Source of the DNA: JAUPVL01 sp964512085
GTDB lineage: Bacteria; Patescibacteriota; Saccharimonadia; CAILAD01; BJGX01
Direction: 5' to 3'
Assembly (NCBI GenBank): GCA_964512085.1
Contig: CAZEIU010000003.1
Coordinates: forward strand, 1-39,263
DNA: 39,263 nucleotides
This document shows, piece after piece, positions 16,053-24,109 of this stretch (the first letter of the stretch is position 1; the number at the start of each line of letters is the position of its first letter). Below the pieces are notes generated by a model. That model was not told where the DNA came from and did no database searches. It saw nothing but the letters and a program-made list of their open reading frames with translations. The position numbers and the translations under genes were made by a program.

Positions 16053-17636
16053 CTAGGTGGAAAGTGTGGGGATATTGGGGTTAACGTTGCTGTTAGAGCT
16101 GTCTTGAGAATTGGGTAGTTGTTTTGGGGTAGTTGGATTAGTAGGCGCTTGGGCTATTGGAGTTCTATCGGGCGCAGGAGTGGAGGATTCTACTTGAGGA
16201 GTAGGAGGTGGGGGCGCAGGGGTTGGGTTAGGAGTTGGTTTTGAATCTTGCTGTAGTGGTGATGCGGGCGGTTGAAAATTCACCGGTTCTGGCATTGATT
16301 CTTCTGTGTTTGGAGCAGGCGAGCTATTTGGCTCTACAGACGGCGATTTTTCTATTGGTTGCGGGGAAGATACTACTTTGTATTCAGCAGCCTTTTTTTG
16401 GTTGCTATCAAGATCGGCCTCAATTTCTAATAGTCTGTTGTATTTGGCAATTCTTTCACCCCGAGCTGGAGCACCGAGTTTTAATCCCATTGCACCTACA
16501 CCATAGGCTAAATCTGCTATTAAGCTATCTATTGTTTCGCCACTACGTTGACTAATAATTACCTTGGCCTTACTGGCACGTGCAGCTGCAATGGCCTCAA
16601 AAGTTTCGGTAAAAGTACCTACTTGGTTGGGTTTAATTACAATTCCGTCAAAAAGCGCATTGGCCTGCAGGGCTTCTATTTTGGCCTTGTTGGATACCGT
16701 AAAGTCGTCGGCAAATATCATAAACGGTTTATTTTGACCTTGACCTACTAGACCTTTAATAATTTCTGTACCCTCTAGGTCGCCTTCGGCAAATGGGTCT
16801 TCTATAGAGAAAATATTAAACTTAGCATTCCAGTCTTGATATAGCTTATATAGGTCAGAAGAATGAAGCTGTTGAGTTTCGATATTATAGAGGCCATCTT
16901 GATAAAAGCTATTGGCCGCAGAGTCGAGAGAAATATCGAATTTATCAGTCATTTTACTATTAATACCCGATAATGTTTCGAGCACAACTTCGGTATTAGC
17001 ACCAATTGGCGCTAAGCCTCCTTCATCACCAACTAAGCTCGATGAAGGACCGTATAAGTTTTGCATGATTTTTTGGGTAGTTTGGTATATGTCGTAGATA
17101 TTAGATATAGCAACACTGGGTTGATTATTTTGGGGTGCGACCAAAAATTCTTGTATATCTAAGCCAGGCGCATGTTTGCCACCACCTACTATACAGGCAA
17201 ATAAACGCGGAAATTCAGGGCTCGTTTGATTGTGCTCGGCAATATACTGCCATAACGGTTGTTGTTTGACTTTAGCTGATAGCTTAAGATAGGCACCAGA
17301 TAGGGCCAACAGGGTGTTGGCGCCTAAGTTTTGTTTACGTTCACTTCCATCGAGAGCTATTAAAAGGCCATCAAAATCTTGCAACTGATCGAGTGGGTAG
17401 CCTATAAACTTTGGCGTAATGGTGCTATCAATTATTTCGATACATTTGGTTACACCTAGTCCATTATAAGGGCCCTCGCCATCTCTTTTCTCTAACGCTT
17501 CTTCACTACCTAGGCTTGATCCGGCAGGTACAGCATAGGTAGCCCGCAAATCATTGTCTGAAGTCATGCTTACCATTAATGTCGGTTCGCCTCTAGAGTC
17601 TAGTATTTGGTAGGGGGTGATAGATTTTATAGTCAT
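16053..17636 (-). CDS. eno: Divergent enolase with proline-rich C-terminal tail
   Basis: Glycolytic 2-phosphoglycerate dehydratase family. Residues 1-405 cover the whole enolase fold, with most active-site residues present: H155 (G-K-H-A), E163 (D-I-Q-E-F), E205 (G-D-E-G-G), D238, E279 (S-I-E-D-P), D310/D311, K335 (I-K-P-N-Q), R364-S365 and K386. The substrate-binding His of the usual S-H-R-S-G-E-T motif is Gln363 (S-Q-R-S-G-E-T), and D-S-R-G-N-P-T is D-S-R-G-E-P-T. Residues about 411-527 are an added Pro/Ser/Thr/Asn-rich, probably disordered tail. It is transcribed alone, divergent from ftsA. Whether it is the cell's working enolase or a modified paralogue cannot be told here. Confidence 0.85.
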   Translation of the reverse strand: MTIKSITPYQILDSRGEPTLMVSMTSDNDLRATYAVPAGSSLGSEEALEKRDGEGPYNGLGVTKCIEIIDSTITPKFIGYPLDQLQDFDGLLIALDGSERKQNLGANTLLALSGAYLKLSAKVKQQPLWQYIAEHNQTSPEFPRLFACIVGGGKHAPGLDIQEFLVAPQNNQPSVAISNIYDIYQTTQKIMQNLYGPSSSLVGDEGGLAPIGANTEVVLETLSGINSKMTDKFDISLDSAANSFYQDGLYNIETQQLHSSDLYKLYQDWNAKFNIFSIEDPFAEGDLEGTEIIKGLVGQGQNKPFMIFADDFTVSNKAKIEALQANALFDGIVIKPNQVGTFTETFEAIAAARASKAKVIISQRSGETIDSLIADLAYGVGAMGLKLGAPARGERIAKYNRLLEIEADLDSNQKKAAEYKVVSSPQPIEKSPSVEPNSSPAPNTEESMPEPVNFQPPASPLQQDSKPTPNPTPAPPPPTPQVESSTPAPDRTPIAQAPTNPTTPKQLPNSQDSSNSNVNPNIPTLST

Positions 17637-17660
17637 AAAAAACGAATATCTTTACATCGA

Positions 17661-17669
17661 ATTATAGCA
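17661..17669 (-). promoter_or_regulatory. extended -10 promoter of the enolase gene
   Basis: On the minus strand TGC-TATAAT (17669-17661), 24 nt before the ATG at 17636; the -35 region is weak. No Shine-Dalgarno is seen in the short leader. Confidence 0.5.
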
Positions 17670-17735
17670 TAAAACTTATGTTACCAAAAGCCGATACTTG
17701 TATTTGTCAAAAATAAATAACAACACCCTGTGGAA

Positions 17736-17798
17736 AACTTTTGCAAAAAGTTGTTAAAAATAATTAACAAAATAAAAACAGTTTTTACATCTGTAAAA
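17736..17798. repeat. Three tandem inverted repeats in the enolase/ftsA divergent gap
   Basis: Three perfect 7-bp inverted repeats lie side by side: AACTTTT/AAAAGTT (17736-17752, 3-nt centre), TTGTTAA/TTAACAA (17751-17770, 6-nt centre) and TTTTACA/TGTAAAA (17783-17798, 2-nt centre). They are not followed by U-runs that would make clear terminators. They could be operators controlling either divergent gene. The AT-rich setting raises the chance of coincidence. Confidence 0.4.
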
Positions 17799-17844
17799 TA
17801 GCTCATGTAGCATAAGCACTCAGCTTGTAATACAATATAAGTTA

Positions 17845-19125
17845 ATGAAATTACCTGGTTTTAAACCCAAGAAAAAAACTGGCCAATACCTTGTCTCTTT
17901 AGACATTGGCACCGAGTATGTAAAAGCCCTTATTGGCCAAGTCAAAGACCACACCGACAGCGCTGGTAAGACCTACCAAGCCGTGGAGGTAATTGGCGTT
18001 GGACGTCAGCGTCAGAGACTTACCGACATGGCTGGTGGCGCAGTTACAGATATATCTGGTGTAGTAGAAAACTGCGATGCGGCACTTACTCGTGCCGAAG
18101 AAACCGCACAGGTTGTAGCCAAAGATGCGGTGCTGGGCATCGCCGGCGAATTAGTAAAAGGCGGTACTACTAGTGTTAGCTATAGAAGGGCCAAGCCCGA
18201 TATTAAGATAGATCAGGCCGAACTTATGGATATAATAGAAAGAATTCAAAAAAAAGCCTTTGAAGAAGTAAAAAAACAACTTAGCTGGGAGACAGGTAAA
18301 AGTGAGTTAGAGGTAAAGCTGGTTAATGCTGCGGTAGTTGATGTACATATTGACGGCTATAGAGTTACAAACCCAGTTGGGTTTCAGGGGCGAGATGTGA
18401 CTATTCAAATCTTTAATGCCTTTGCGCCAATGGTTCACTTAGGCGCATTACAAACTGTAGCTGCCGATCTAGATCTGAATTTAGTAAATATTGCCGCCGA
18501 GCCCTTTGCTGTAGCCAAAAGTGTAGGAGCCGATGATAGCACCGAATTCTCGGCTACATTTATAGATATTGGGGGTGGCACCACTGATTTGGCTGTAGTA
18601 AATAATGGCGGTATTGAGGGGACTCAAATGTTTGCGATTGGTGGCCGAAGTTTTACCAAACGAATAAGCAGTAGTCTGGGCGTAAATTATGATCAGGCCG
18701 AAGAAATTAAGCTCGATCATTCGGCTGGTAAGCTAGATGTTAAACAAGAAAAAGCTGTATCTGAAGCGCTCGCAAGTGATGTCGAAACTTGGATATCAGG
18801 CGTAGAACTAGCGCTAAGCGAATTTGAAAGCTTAGAGCATTTACCTAATAGAATACTATTGTGTGGTGGTGGCTCGGCCTTACCTGAAATAAAAGAAGTT
18901 CTTACTAATACTAATTGGTACAAAAACTTGTCTTTTACTCGCAAGCCTACGATTGATTTTGTAAAACCAAGCCAAGTAAATAGAGTTATAGACAAAACTG
19001 GTCAACTAAATAGTCCTCAAGATATCACTCCTATGGGACTAGCCAATTTGGGCTTAGATATTGTGGGCACACAAAGTATCGGCGAAAACGTGTTGCAACG
19101 GCTTAGTCGCACTCTTTCACTTTAG
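17845..19125 (+). CDS. ftsA: FtsA-like cell division ATPase (actin fold)
   Basis: Actin/Hsp70-fold ATPase of the FtsA/PilM group. Seen are the phosphate-1 motif (S-L-D-I-G-T-E-Y-V-K-A-L-I-G, residues 18-31), the connecting and phosphate-2 motif (F-I-D-I-G-G-G-T-T-D-L-A-V-V, about 240-253) and the adenosine motif (R-I-L-L-C-G-G-G-S-A-L-P). The last residues (V-L-Q-R-L-S-R-T-L-S-L) resemble the amphipathic helix by which FtsA binds the membrane and tethers FtsZ. ftsZ is not nearby; instead a large single-span protein follows, so a PilM-like role cannot be excluded. TACAAT lies 8 nt before the ATG and no Shine-Dalgarno is seen. Confidence 0.85.
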   Translation: MKLPGFKPKKKTGQYLVSLDIGTEYVKALIGQVKDHTDSAGKTYQAVEVIGVGRQRQRLTDMAGGAVTDISGVVENCDAALTRAEETAQVVAKDAVLGIAGELVKGGTTSVSYRRAKPDIKIDQAELMDIIERIQKKAFEEVKKQLSWETGKSELEVKLVNAAVVDVHIDGYRVTNPVGFQGRDVTIQIFNAFAPMVHLGALQTVAADLDLNLVNIAAEPFAVAKSVGADDSTEFSATFIDIGGGTTDLAVVNNGGIEGTQMFAIGGRSFTKRISSSLGVNYDQAEEIKLDHSAGKLDVKQEKAVSEALASDVETWISGVELALSEFESLEHLPNRILLCGGGSALPEIKEVLTNTNWYKNLSFTRKPTIDFVKPSQVNRVIDKTGQLNSPQDITPMGLANLGLDIVGTQSIGENVLQRLSRTLSL

Positions 19126-19213
19126 ATGTCACAAATAAATTAGTATGTAGTTATAAAGAGTTGAATATTAATTCTGCAAGCGTAAGGCGTTTGAGGTATA
19201 ATACAATATAACT

Positions 19214-20899
19214 ATGCCTGACAACATAACTCCCGACATTATTTATCTAGATGCCGATTCAGAAATAACCGAGGCAATTGATAAGCTCAAAACTTCTCAC
19301 TCGCCAGAAGTGCGTATTGCTGTGCCGGCACGTAGTACTATGCTACAAAGCGCTGTTAATCTTAAGCTACTAAAAAAAGCAGCCCAAAGTAAAAGTAAAA
19401 AACTTATTTTAGTAAGTAGCGACAAGGCCACAATTAGCTTGGCCGCAGGCCTTGGCATGTTGGTAGCCAAAAATGTAAAAGCTGAAGCGGCTATACCTGA
19501 GGCGCTCAGCTCGGCCAGGCCAGCATCTACGAGTAGTGAGCCGGTAATAATAGAACAAGAGCAGCCGGCAGAGCAAAGTAGTAAAGCAGCCTCTAAGGCA
19601 TCTAGCTCTCACAACTCAAGTGGTAGTGATAGTTTTCAAAAAAAACATATAGCTCTCAATGAAGACGAAGAACAACATAGTGATTTACAGAATTTAGAAT
19701 CGCCTACTGTCGCCACGCCAGCAAAAACTTCTAAGCGCAAAGGCCCTCGAATACCTAACTATAATGGTTTAAACAAGAAAATTGCCATTGCTGTTTTGGC
19801 AGTTTTAGGAATAATCCTTTTTGTGTTAGCCTATAGCTTCTTACCTACCGCCAAAGTTACATTACTAGCTAAAGCCATAAAAACACCAGCAAATGTAGAA
19901 TTTAATCTGGATGCTGAAACCAAGAGATCAGATTACCTCAAAGCTATTCTGGCTGCCGACCAGGTTAGTACCACCAAATCTTTGTCGGCGCAGTTTAACG
20001 CTACAGGCAAAAAAGACGTGGGTCAAAAAGCCACAGGAGGGGTAAATATTAGTAATTGTAGTAATTCTGATGATTTTAATATTCCGGCTGGGACTATTTT
20101 GACCTCATCTGGCAAAACATTTAGCCTAAATTCATCTGTGTCGGTTCCGGGAGCGAAATTCTCAAATGGTAATTGTAGTAAGGCAGGAACAGCATCTGGC
20201 AATATTACTGCCACAGCCAATGGCGATAGCTACAACTTAAGTAATGCCGGCTTTACGATATCTGGCTACGACTCCAAAGTAAGCGCAATAGGTACTACGA
20301 GTGGAGGCGTGAGTAGAGTAGCAACTGTTGTTACGCAACAAGATATTGATAATGCTCAAAAAACTATGGTCGACCAAGCTCTTGCTGGCGCCAAATCAGA
20401 ATTAGCCAGTAAAATACCTGACGATGAGAGAGCTTTTGAAGAAACTTTTAATGCTTCGGTGTCTAATTTTAGTTCTACAGCACCTGTAGATAGCGAAAAC
20501 AATGGCGGCACCGTAAGTGCGCAGGTAAAATATTCCGAACTAGCAGCCAAAAAGAGTGATTTAGAAAAGCTTTTCGAAACTCAACTCAAAACCCAAATAC
20601 CAGGTGGTAATCAACTTTATCAAACAGGGTCAAATGATGCTACATATACGGTGATTGCACGCAATCCGGCAAGTGCTCAAATAAAAGGGGTTGGCAATGC
20701 TTATTATGGGCAAACTATCGATACTAAGCAGGTGGCGCGTGATGTAGCTGGCAAACGCAAAAAAGATGCTTATAGCGCTGTAGCCCCTAAATATTCACAA
20801 GTAACTGCCGTAGAAACCGAAACTACTCCTGCCTTAATACCCAATTTGCCATTCTTTGCAAATCGTATTACTGTAGAAATAAAGGTGAAGACAGATTAA
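19214..20899 (+). CDS. Large single-span protein with baseplate-J-like extracellular part
   Basis: A 561-aa protein. An N-terminal cytoplasmic domain (1-95) has a Rossmann-like alternation (I-I-Y-L-D-A, then K-L-I-L-V-S-S-D-K-A). A Ser/Ala/Glu-rich linker (about 96-175) follows, one membrane span (about 188-210), and a 350-residue extracellular region. The segment V-N-I-S-N-C-S, then I-P-A-G-T-I-L-T-S-S-G-K-T-F resembles baseplate-J/gp47-like domains that CPR annotations often mention. Two Cys pairs could form disulfides. It follows ftsA directly with its own TATAAT (19197-19202) and shares three bases with the ruvX start. Function unknown; a division or surface-assembly role is only suggested by context. 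Confidence 0.7.
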   Translation: MPDNITPDIIYLDADSEITEAIDKLKTSHSPEVRIAVPARSTMLQSAVNLKLLKKAAQSKSKKLILVSSDKATISLAAGLGMLVAKNVKAEAAIPEALSSARPASTSSEPVIIEQEQPAEQSSKAASKASSSHNSSGSDSFQKKHIALNEDEEQHSDLQNLESPTVATPAKTSKRKGPRIPNYNGLNKKIAIAVLAVLGIILFVLAYSFLPTAKVTLLAKAIKTPANVEFNLDAETKRSDYLKAILAADQVSTTKSLSAQFNATGKKDVGQKATGGVNISNCSNSDDFNIPAGTILTSSGKTFSLNSSVSVPGAKFSNGNCSKAGTASGNITATANGDSYNLSNAGFTISGYDSKVSAIGTTSGGVSRVATVVTQQDIDNAQKTMVDQALAGAKSELASKIPDDERAFEETFNASVSNFSSTAPVDSENNGGTVSAQVKYSELAAKKSDLEKLFETQLKTQIPGGNQLYQTGSNDATYTVIARNPASAQIKGVGNAYYGQTIDTKQVARDVAGKRKKDAYSAVAPKYSQVTAVETETTPALIPNLPFFANRITVEIKVKTD

Positions 20900-21296
20900 A
20901 AGAGTAGTACTAGCATTTGATTATGGCACTACACGCACAGGTGTTGCGTTGTATAATGGCTCAGAAAGCCTACCGCTTGTTACTGTCACAAACGATAGTT
21001 TGTGGTCAGATATTACCGAAATAATAAGTAAATATAAGCCCAGCGAAATTGTTGTAGGGATCCCCAGAAACTTGGATGGTAATGATACTCAACAGACAAA
21101 GTTAGCTAGAGAATTTGCTAATAAACTAACTGAGCTTACACGCTTAGATATTAAACTGCAAGACGAAGCAACCTCGACAGATAGGGCCAAACAAATGCTT
21201 CCGCCGAATAGTAGTATTAACAAAACAAAGTCTGTATTAGACCAATACTCCGCGCTTATAATACTCGAAGACTATTTGAAACAAACTAACCACTAA
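20895..21296 (+). CDS. ruvX: RuvX/YqgF-family Holliday junction resolvase-like protein with ATT start
   Basis: RNase H-fold nuclease family, essential in several bacteria, acting in Holliday junction resolution and/or pre-16S rRNA 5'-end processing. The frame opens after a TGA at 20886-20888 and has no ATG, GTG or TTG until TTG 20949. Starting there would remove the beta-1 strand and the catalytic Asp in A-F-D-Y-G-T. An ATT at 20895, with AGGTGAAG 5-12 nt upstream, gives M-K-R-V-V-L-A-F-D-Y-G-T and 133 aa, the normal family length. ATTAA overlaps the stop of the previous gene, so coupling is likely. D-E-A-T-S-T-D and the late L-D-Q-Y-S-A-L-I-I-L-E motif are also present. Confidence 0.85.
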   Translation: MKRVVLAFDYGTTRTGVALYNGSESLPLVTVTNDSLWSDITEIISKYKPSEIVVGIPRNLDGNDTQQTKLAREFANKLTELTRLDIKLQDEATSTDRAKQMLPPNSSINKTKSVLDQYSALIILEDYLKQTNH

Positions 21297-21308
21297 AAGC
21301 CATAATCT

Positions 21309-22376
21309 ATGCATGAAAAAGAACAAAATATAGAAAACCAAAAACAAGCAAACGATCCTATTAAAGGCAAAACAAATGCCAAAAAAGTTACTATTAAGAT
21401 TGTTGTTGCCATCGTAGCTATTGTTCTGGCTGTATTAATGTCGGTTTTGGTTTGGTTTGGTATTACTCTGAATGCGACCGTTAATAATATTTCGGTAGAT
21501 GGCGAAGTAATAGAAGTGAACAGCAATACAAGTATAGACTCAATAGCTGAGTCTTTAGCTCAAAAGAAACTCATTGTTAGCAAAGAAGTTTTTATTATCT
21601 ATGCCAAATTTGGCCCAGCTCGTGGCCGACTATTGCCAGGACCGTATCTTATAAAACCAAGCAGTTCAATCCGTGAGATAATAAATAACATGCATAGTGG
21701 CAAGATAGCTGTTTCAAAGATTACGTTTCCGGAGGGTATTACTATTAATGATATGGCCAAGAGATGGCAAGCTGCCGGATATGGTAAAAAAGAAGATTAC
21801 ATTGCGGTTACAAAAAAATTAGCTCCTGAATATAGTTTTGTGCCCAGTAGCTCTAAACAAAACCCCGAAGGCTATTTGTTTCCATCTACTTATAAATTTA
21901 AGGTGGGTAGTTCAGCCGAAGTATTAGTAAGAATGCAATATGAGCAATTTGAAGCTCAAGCCTTGCCGTTACTTCAGCAAAAATCCGTTGGCAATTTAGA
22001 TCAGAATCAAATACTTACCTTAGCTTCGATTGTAGAAAAAGAGGCTCTTACTCAAGAAGACAGAAAACTCGTAGCCGGAGTATTCTTAAACAGAATTGCC
22101 CAGAATATGAGCTTACAAAGCGATGTGACAGTAAATTATGCTACAGGTAAGACTATAACTGAGCCAAAAGATATAGCCTTTGTTTCGCCCTATAACACAT
22201 ATCAAATTAAGGGTTTGCCACCTACACCAATAAATAACCCTAGTACCAATGCTATAGAGGCCGTATTACAAGCTACACCAAGCCAGTATTTGTACTTCTT
22301 GGCTGGTAATGACGGCAAGGTGTATTACGCCGAAAATTACGAAAAACATGTCGAAAATATCAAAAAACACCTGTAA
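21309..22376 (+). CDS. mltG: Endolytic murein transglycosylase MltG (YceG-like)
   Basis: Membrane-bound lytic transglycosylase that cuts nascent glycan strands and so sets their length. Features: short cytoplasmic N-terminus, one membrane span (about 30-54), a LysM-like subdomain (I-D-S-I-A-E-S-L-A-Q-K-K), the Y-L-F-P-S-T-Y motif, catalytic Glu243 in A-S-I-V-E-K-E, and the C-terminal I-N-N-P-S-T-N-A-I then Y-Y-A-E-N-Y-E-K-H signature. Its 355 aa match the family. It starts 12 nt after ruvX. A yqgF-yrrL (ruvX-mltG) neighbourhood is also known in Bacillus. Confidence 0.95.
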   Translation: MHEKEQNIENQKQANDPIKGKTNAKKVTIKIVVAIVAIVLAVLMSVLVWFGITLNATVNNISVDGEVIEVNSNTSIDSIAESLAQKKLIVSKEVFIIYAKFGPARGRLLPGPYLIKPSSSIREIINNMHSGKIAVSKITFPEGITINDMAKRWQAAGYGKKEDYIAVTKKLAPEYSFVPSSSKQNPEGYLFPSTYKFKVGSSAEVLVRMQYEQFEAQALPLLQQKSVGNLDQNQILTLASIVEKEALTQEDRKLVAGVFLNRIAQNMSLQSDVTVNYATGKTITEPKDIAFVSPYNTYQIKGLPPTPINNPSTNAIEAVLQATPSQYLYFLAGNDGKVYYAENYEKHVENIKKHL

Positions 22377-22415
22377 AGTGCAGTATTTTACTTTTATAAA
22401 AGCAAAATAGACTAC

Positions 22416-22444
22416 TTGACCACTATCACTTACTTTGTTAGTAT
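22416..22444 (+). promoter_or_regulatory. sigma-70-type promoter of the LysM-CHAP gene
   Basis: TTGACC (22416-22421), 17-nt spacer, TAGTAT (22439-22444). It predicts a start near 22451 and a leader of roughly 170-190 nt. Confidence 0.6.
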
Positions 22445-22450
22445 ATGAGA

Positions 22451-22634
22451 CATACTCTTACATAAGAATATGAGAAATATTACAGTTTTCAGATAGAAAT
22501 CATATTTTTAGTGAGCGTTACTGTGTAGTTTGTCAGATAAGGGAATATTATTAACACTTCAGGTCGAAGTTCCTTGTCCGTATTAACTCGGAGCCAGATA
22601 AAACACAGTTTTCTGCTTAAGTGCAGAAGGAGAA
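22451..22634 (+). ncRNA. Candidate structured 5' leader of the LysM-CHAP gene
   Basis: Long leader with several local pairings: a hairpin at the predicted 5' end (CATA-C-TCTT with AAGA-A-TATG, 22451-22472), GATAAGGGA pairing with TCCTTGTC around an inner CTTC/GAAG hairpin, and TTCTGC/GCAGAA ending at 22626 directly before AAGGAG. The last hairpin abuts the Shine-Dalgarno and could gate translation. It does not look like the ydaO (c-di-AMP) riboswitch often found before wall hydrolases. Not folded computationally. Confidence 0.35.
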
Positions 22635-23829
22635 ATGTATTAGTAAAAAGATTATGGGCTTACCCTTACAAGTGCGCCGCGAGAGTTTTGCTGGCGTAGG
22701 GCATCCAGAAACTTTTACCAAAACAAATACGCTTTCTAACAAATTAGAGAGCCCTCGATCTCAAAGTAAAATAGAATTTATAAAAGACGCCACCAAGACT
22801 CCACTTATAAGGGGGCGTAAAATACCTAGAGCATTGCTACATGTATCTGTAATTGCCTTGGCTGTATTTGCTGTAACTGCTGGTCAGGTTAAATCTGAAG
22901 CTAAGATATCTACGGCCAGTACTTCAAGTAAAACTGCAAATAACGAAAGCGTGTCTCTTATAGCTACCGGTGCTGTACTCTCAGAGGGTACATCTTCTAT
23001 GGTTAACAGCGATGTGAGTCAAAAAGCCAAAGATTTGAATGCTCAAGCGGTACTCTCTACTGCAGGAGATGATTTCTTAGCCAAGAAACTACCAGTTCTT
23101 ACTACTGGAGCTCCAAGTCGCGAAATTATTACCTATACGGTAAAAGATGGTGATACCCTTAGCTCTTTGGCAAGTAAGTTTAATATTACTTCAGACACTA
23201 TTAAGTGGGCCAACAATATTACCGACGAAACGAGCATAAAACCGGGCGATAATCTTACTATTTTGCCAGTATCGGGCATATTGTATACCGGAACCGGTAC
23301 CGACAACCTAGATCAATTAGCTACTCAGTATCAAGCCAACTCGGCTCTTATTGATAGTTTTAACTCTCTAGATGGTAAGTCTCCTGCTGCTGGTCAGAAA
23401 ATAATTATTCCTGATGGAGTAAAACCTTCACCAGTTGCTGCTCCAGCTGCAAGTGTAGCAAGTAAGAATACTTCTTCTGTAGGAACAATTTCTTCAGCAT
23501 ATACAGGGCCAGTGACAAGTGGAGGCGGATCATTTGCCAATACTTACGCCTATGGTTACTGTACTTGGTATGTAGCCGGCCGTAGATATATTCCTAACAT
23601 GCTCGGCAACGCCAACCAGTGGCCTTACAACGCTCCACGAGCCGGCATGGCAGTAGGCAGTACGCCTCGTGCCGGTGCTGCTGGTGTAACCAGATGGGGG
23701 AACCATGTAGTTTACATTGAGCGCGTAGAAGGCAGTACAGTATATTACTCAGATATGAATGGCGCTGCCGGTTGGGGACGAGTTGGTTATGGTAGTGGCC
23801 CAGCTAGTAACTACATCTACATTTATTAA
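22621..23829 (+). CDS. LysM-CHAP peptidoglycan hydrolase, membrane-anchored or secreted
   Basis: Wall-degrading enzyme, residues counted from GTG 22621. A basic N-terminus leads to a hydrophobic segment (about 66-85), a Ser/Thr linker, two LysM glycan-binding repeats (about 173-215 and 220-262, the first with Y-T-V-K-D-G-D-T-L), a Ser/Ala/Pro linker, and a CHAP domain (about 298-402). The catalytic Cys314 is in Y-G-Y-C-T-W-Y and His362 in G-N-H-V-V-Y. CHAP domains cut peptide or amide bonds of murein. The start is uncertain: GTG 22621 has no Shine-Dalgarno, ATG 22654 is too far from one, while AAGGAG (22627-22632) is ideally spaced for an in-frame ATT at 22639. The longest conventional start is given. 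Confidence 0.88.
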   Translation: MQKEKCISKKIMGLPLQVRRESFAGVGHPETFTKTNTLSNKLESPRSQSKIEFIKDATKTPLIRGRKIPRALLHVSVIALAVFAVTAGQVKSEAKISTASTSSKTANNESVSLIATGAVLSEGTSSMVNSDVSQKAKDLNAQAVLSTAGDDFLAKKLPVLTTGAPSREIITYTVKDGDTLSSLASKFNITSDTIKWANNITDETSIKPGDNLTILPVSGILYTGTGTDNLDQLATQYQANSALIDSFNSLDGKSPAAGQKIIIPDGVKPSPVAAPAASVASKNTSSVGTISSAYTGPVTSGGGSFANTYAYGYCTWYVAGRRYIPNMLGNANQWPYNAPRAGMAVGSTPRAGAAGVTRWGNHVVYIERVEGSTVYYSDMNGAAGWGRVGYGSGPASNYIYIY

Positions 23830-23852
23830 TTTGTAAAACAAATATAAATAAT

Positions 23853-23878
23853 AAACCCCGAGTTTTCTCGGGGTTTTT
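23853..23878. terminator. bidirectional intrinsic terminator
   Basis: CCCCGAG/CTCGGGG with a TTTT loop, extended by AAA/TTT and flanked by T-runs on both strands. It ends the LysM-CHAP gene and the converging minus-strand pair. Confidence 0.9.
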
Positions 23879-23893
23879 GGTTAATACAATTAA

Positions 23894-24109
23894 CTATAGC
23901 GAATCAAAATGGTTTCGTGAAGGATGTATTTTTCCAGGTAGAGGGTTGGGTTTAGGGTCTACTAATTTGCCATCTGCTGTCTTTACTGGATCACCTATGC
24001 CGGCGCGTTTAAAGGCTCGCTCTACTTTTCTAAGGCGCCAATCTTGGCCAGAATGCCTATGCCAACTCTTAGATCGTTTCTTACCTTTACCTTTCTGACG
24101 CTTAGTCAT
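23894..24109 (-). CDS. Small very basic protein, 71 aa
   Basis: Starts at ATG 24109, whose first bases overlap the stop of the upstream gene (ATGACTAA, 8 nt), so it is coupled. Longer in-frame starts would extend into that gene and are less likely. The product begins M-T-K-R-Q-K-G-K-G-K-K-R-S-K-S-W and stays rich in Lys, Arg and His, with a Pro-rich end, suggesting binding to nucleic acid or another polyanion. No family is recognised. It ends close to the shared bidirectional terminator. Confidence 0.6.
   Translation of the reverse strand: MTKRQKGKGKKRSKSWHRHSGQDWRLRKVERAFKRAGIGDPVKTADGKLVDPKPNPLPGKIHPSRNHFDSL

Noticed and set aside
17728..17745. DnaA-box-like TGTGGAAAA near an AT-rich stretch, possible replication origin
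   Set aside because: Only one imperfect match to TGTGGATAA and no dnaA, dnaN, gidA or rpmH nearby; the region is better explained as a divergent promoter gap.
21301..21309. Leaderless promoter for mltG (CATAAT before the ATG)
   Set aside because: Only 2 nt separate the box from the ATG and no TGn extension is present; coupling to ruvX is a simpler explanation.
22451..22620. ydaO-type c-di-AMP riboswitch before the LysM-CHAP gene
   Set aside because: The conserved ydaO core segments are not visible; only generic hairpins are seen.
23877..24098. Plus-strand 73-codon ORF after the LysM-CHAP terminator
   Set aside because: Begins inside the terminator region and is antisense to the coupled basic 71-aa gene.
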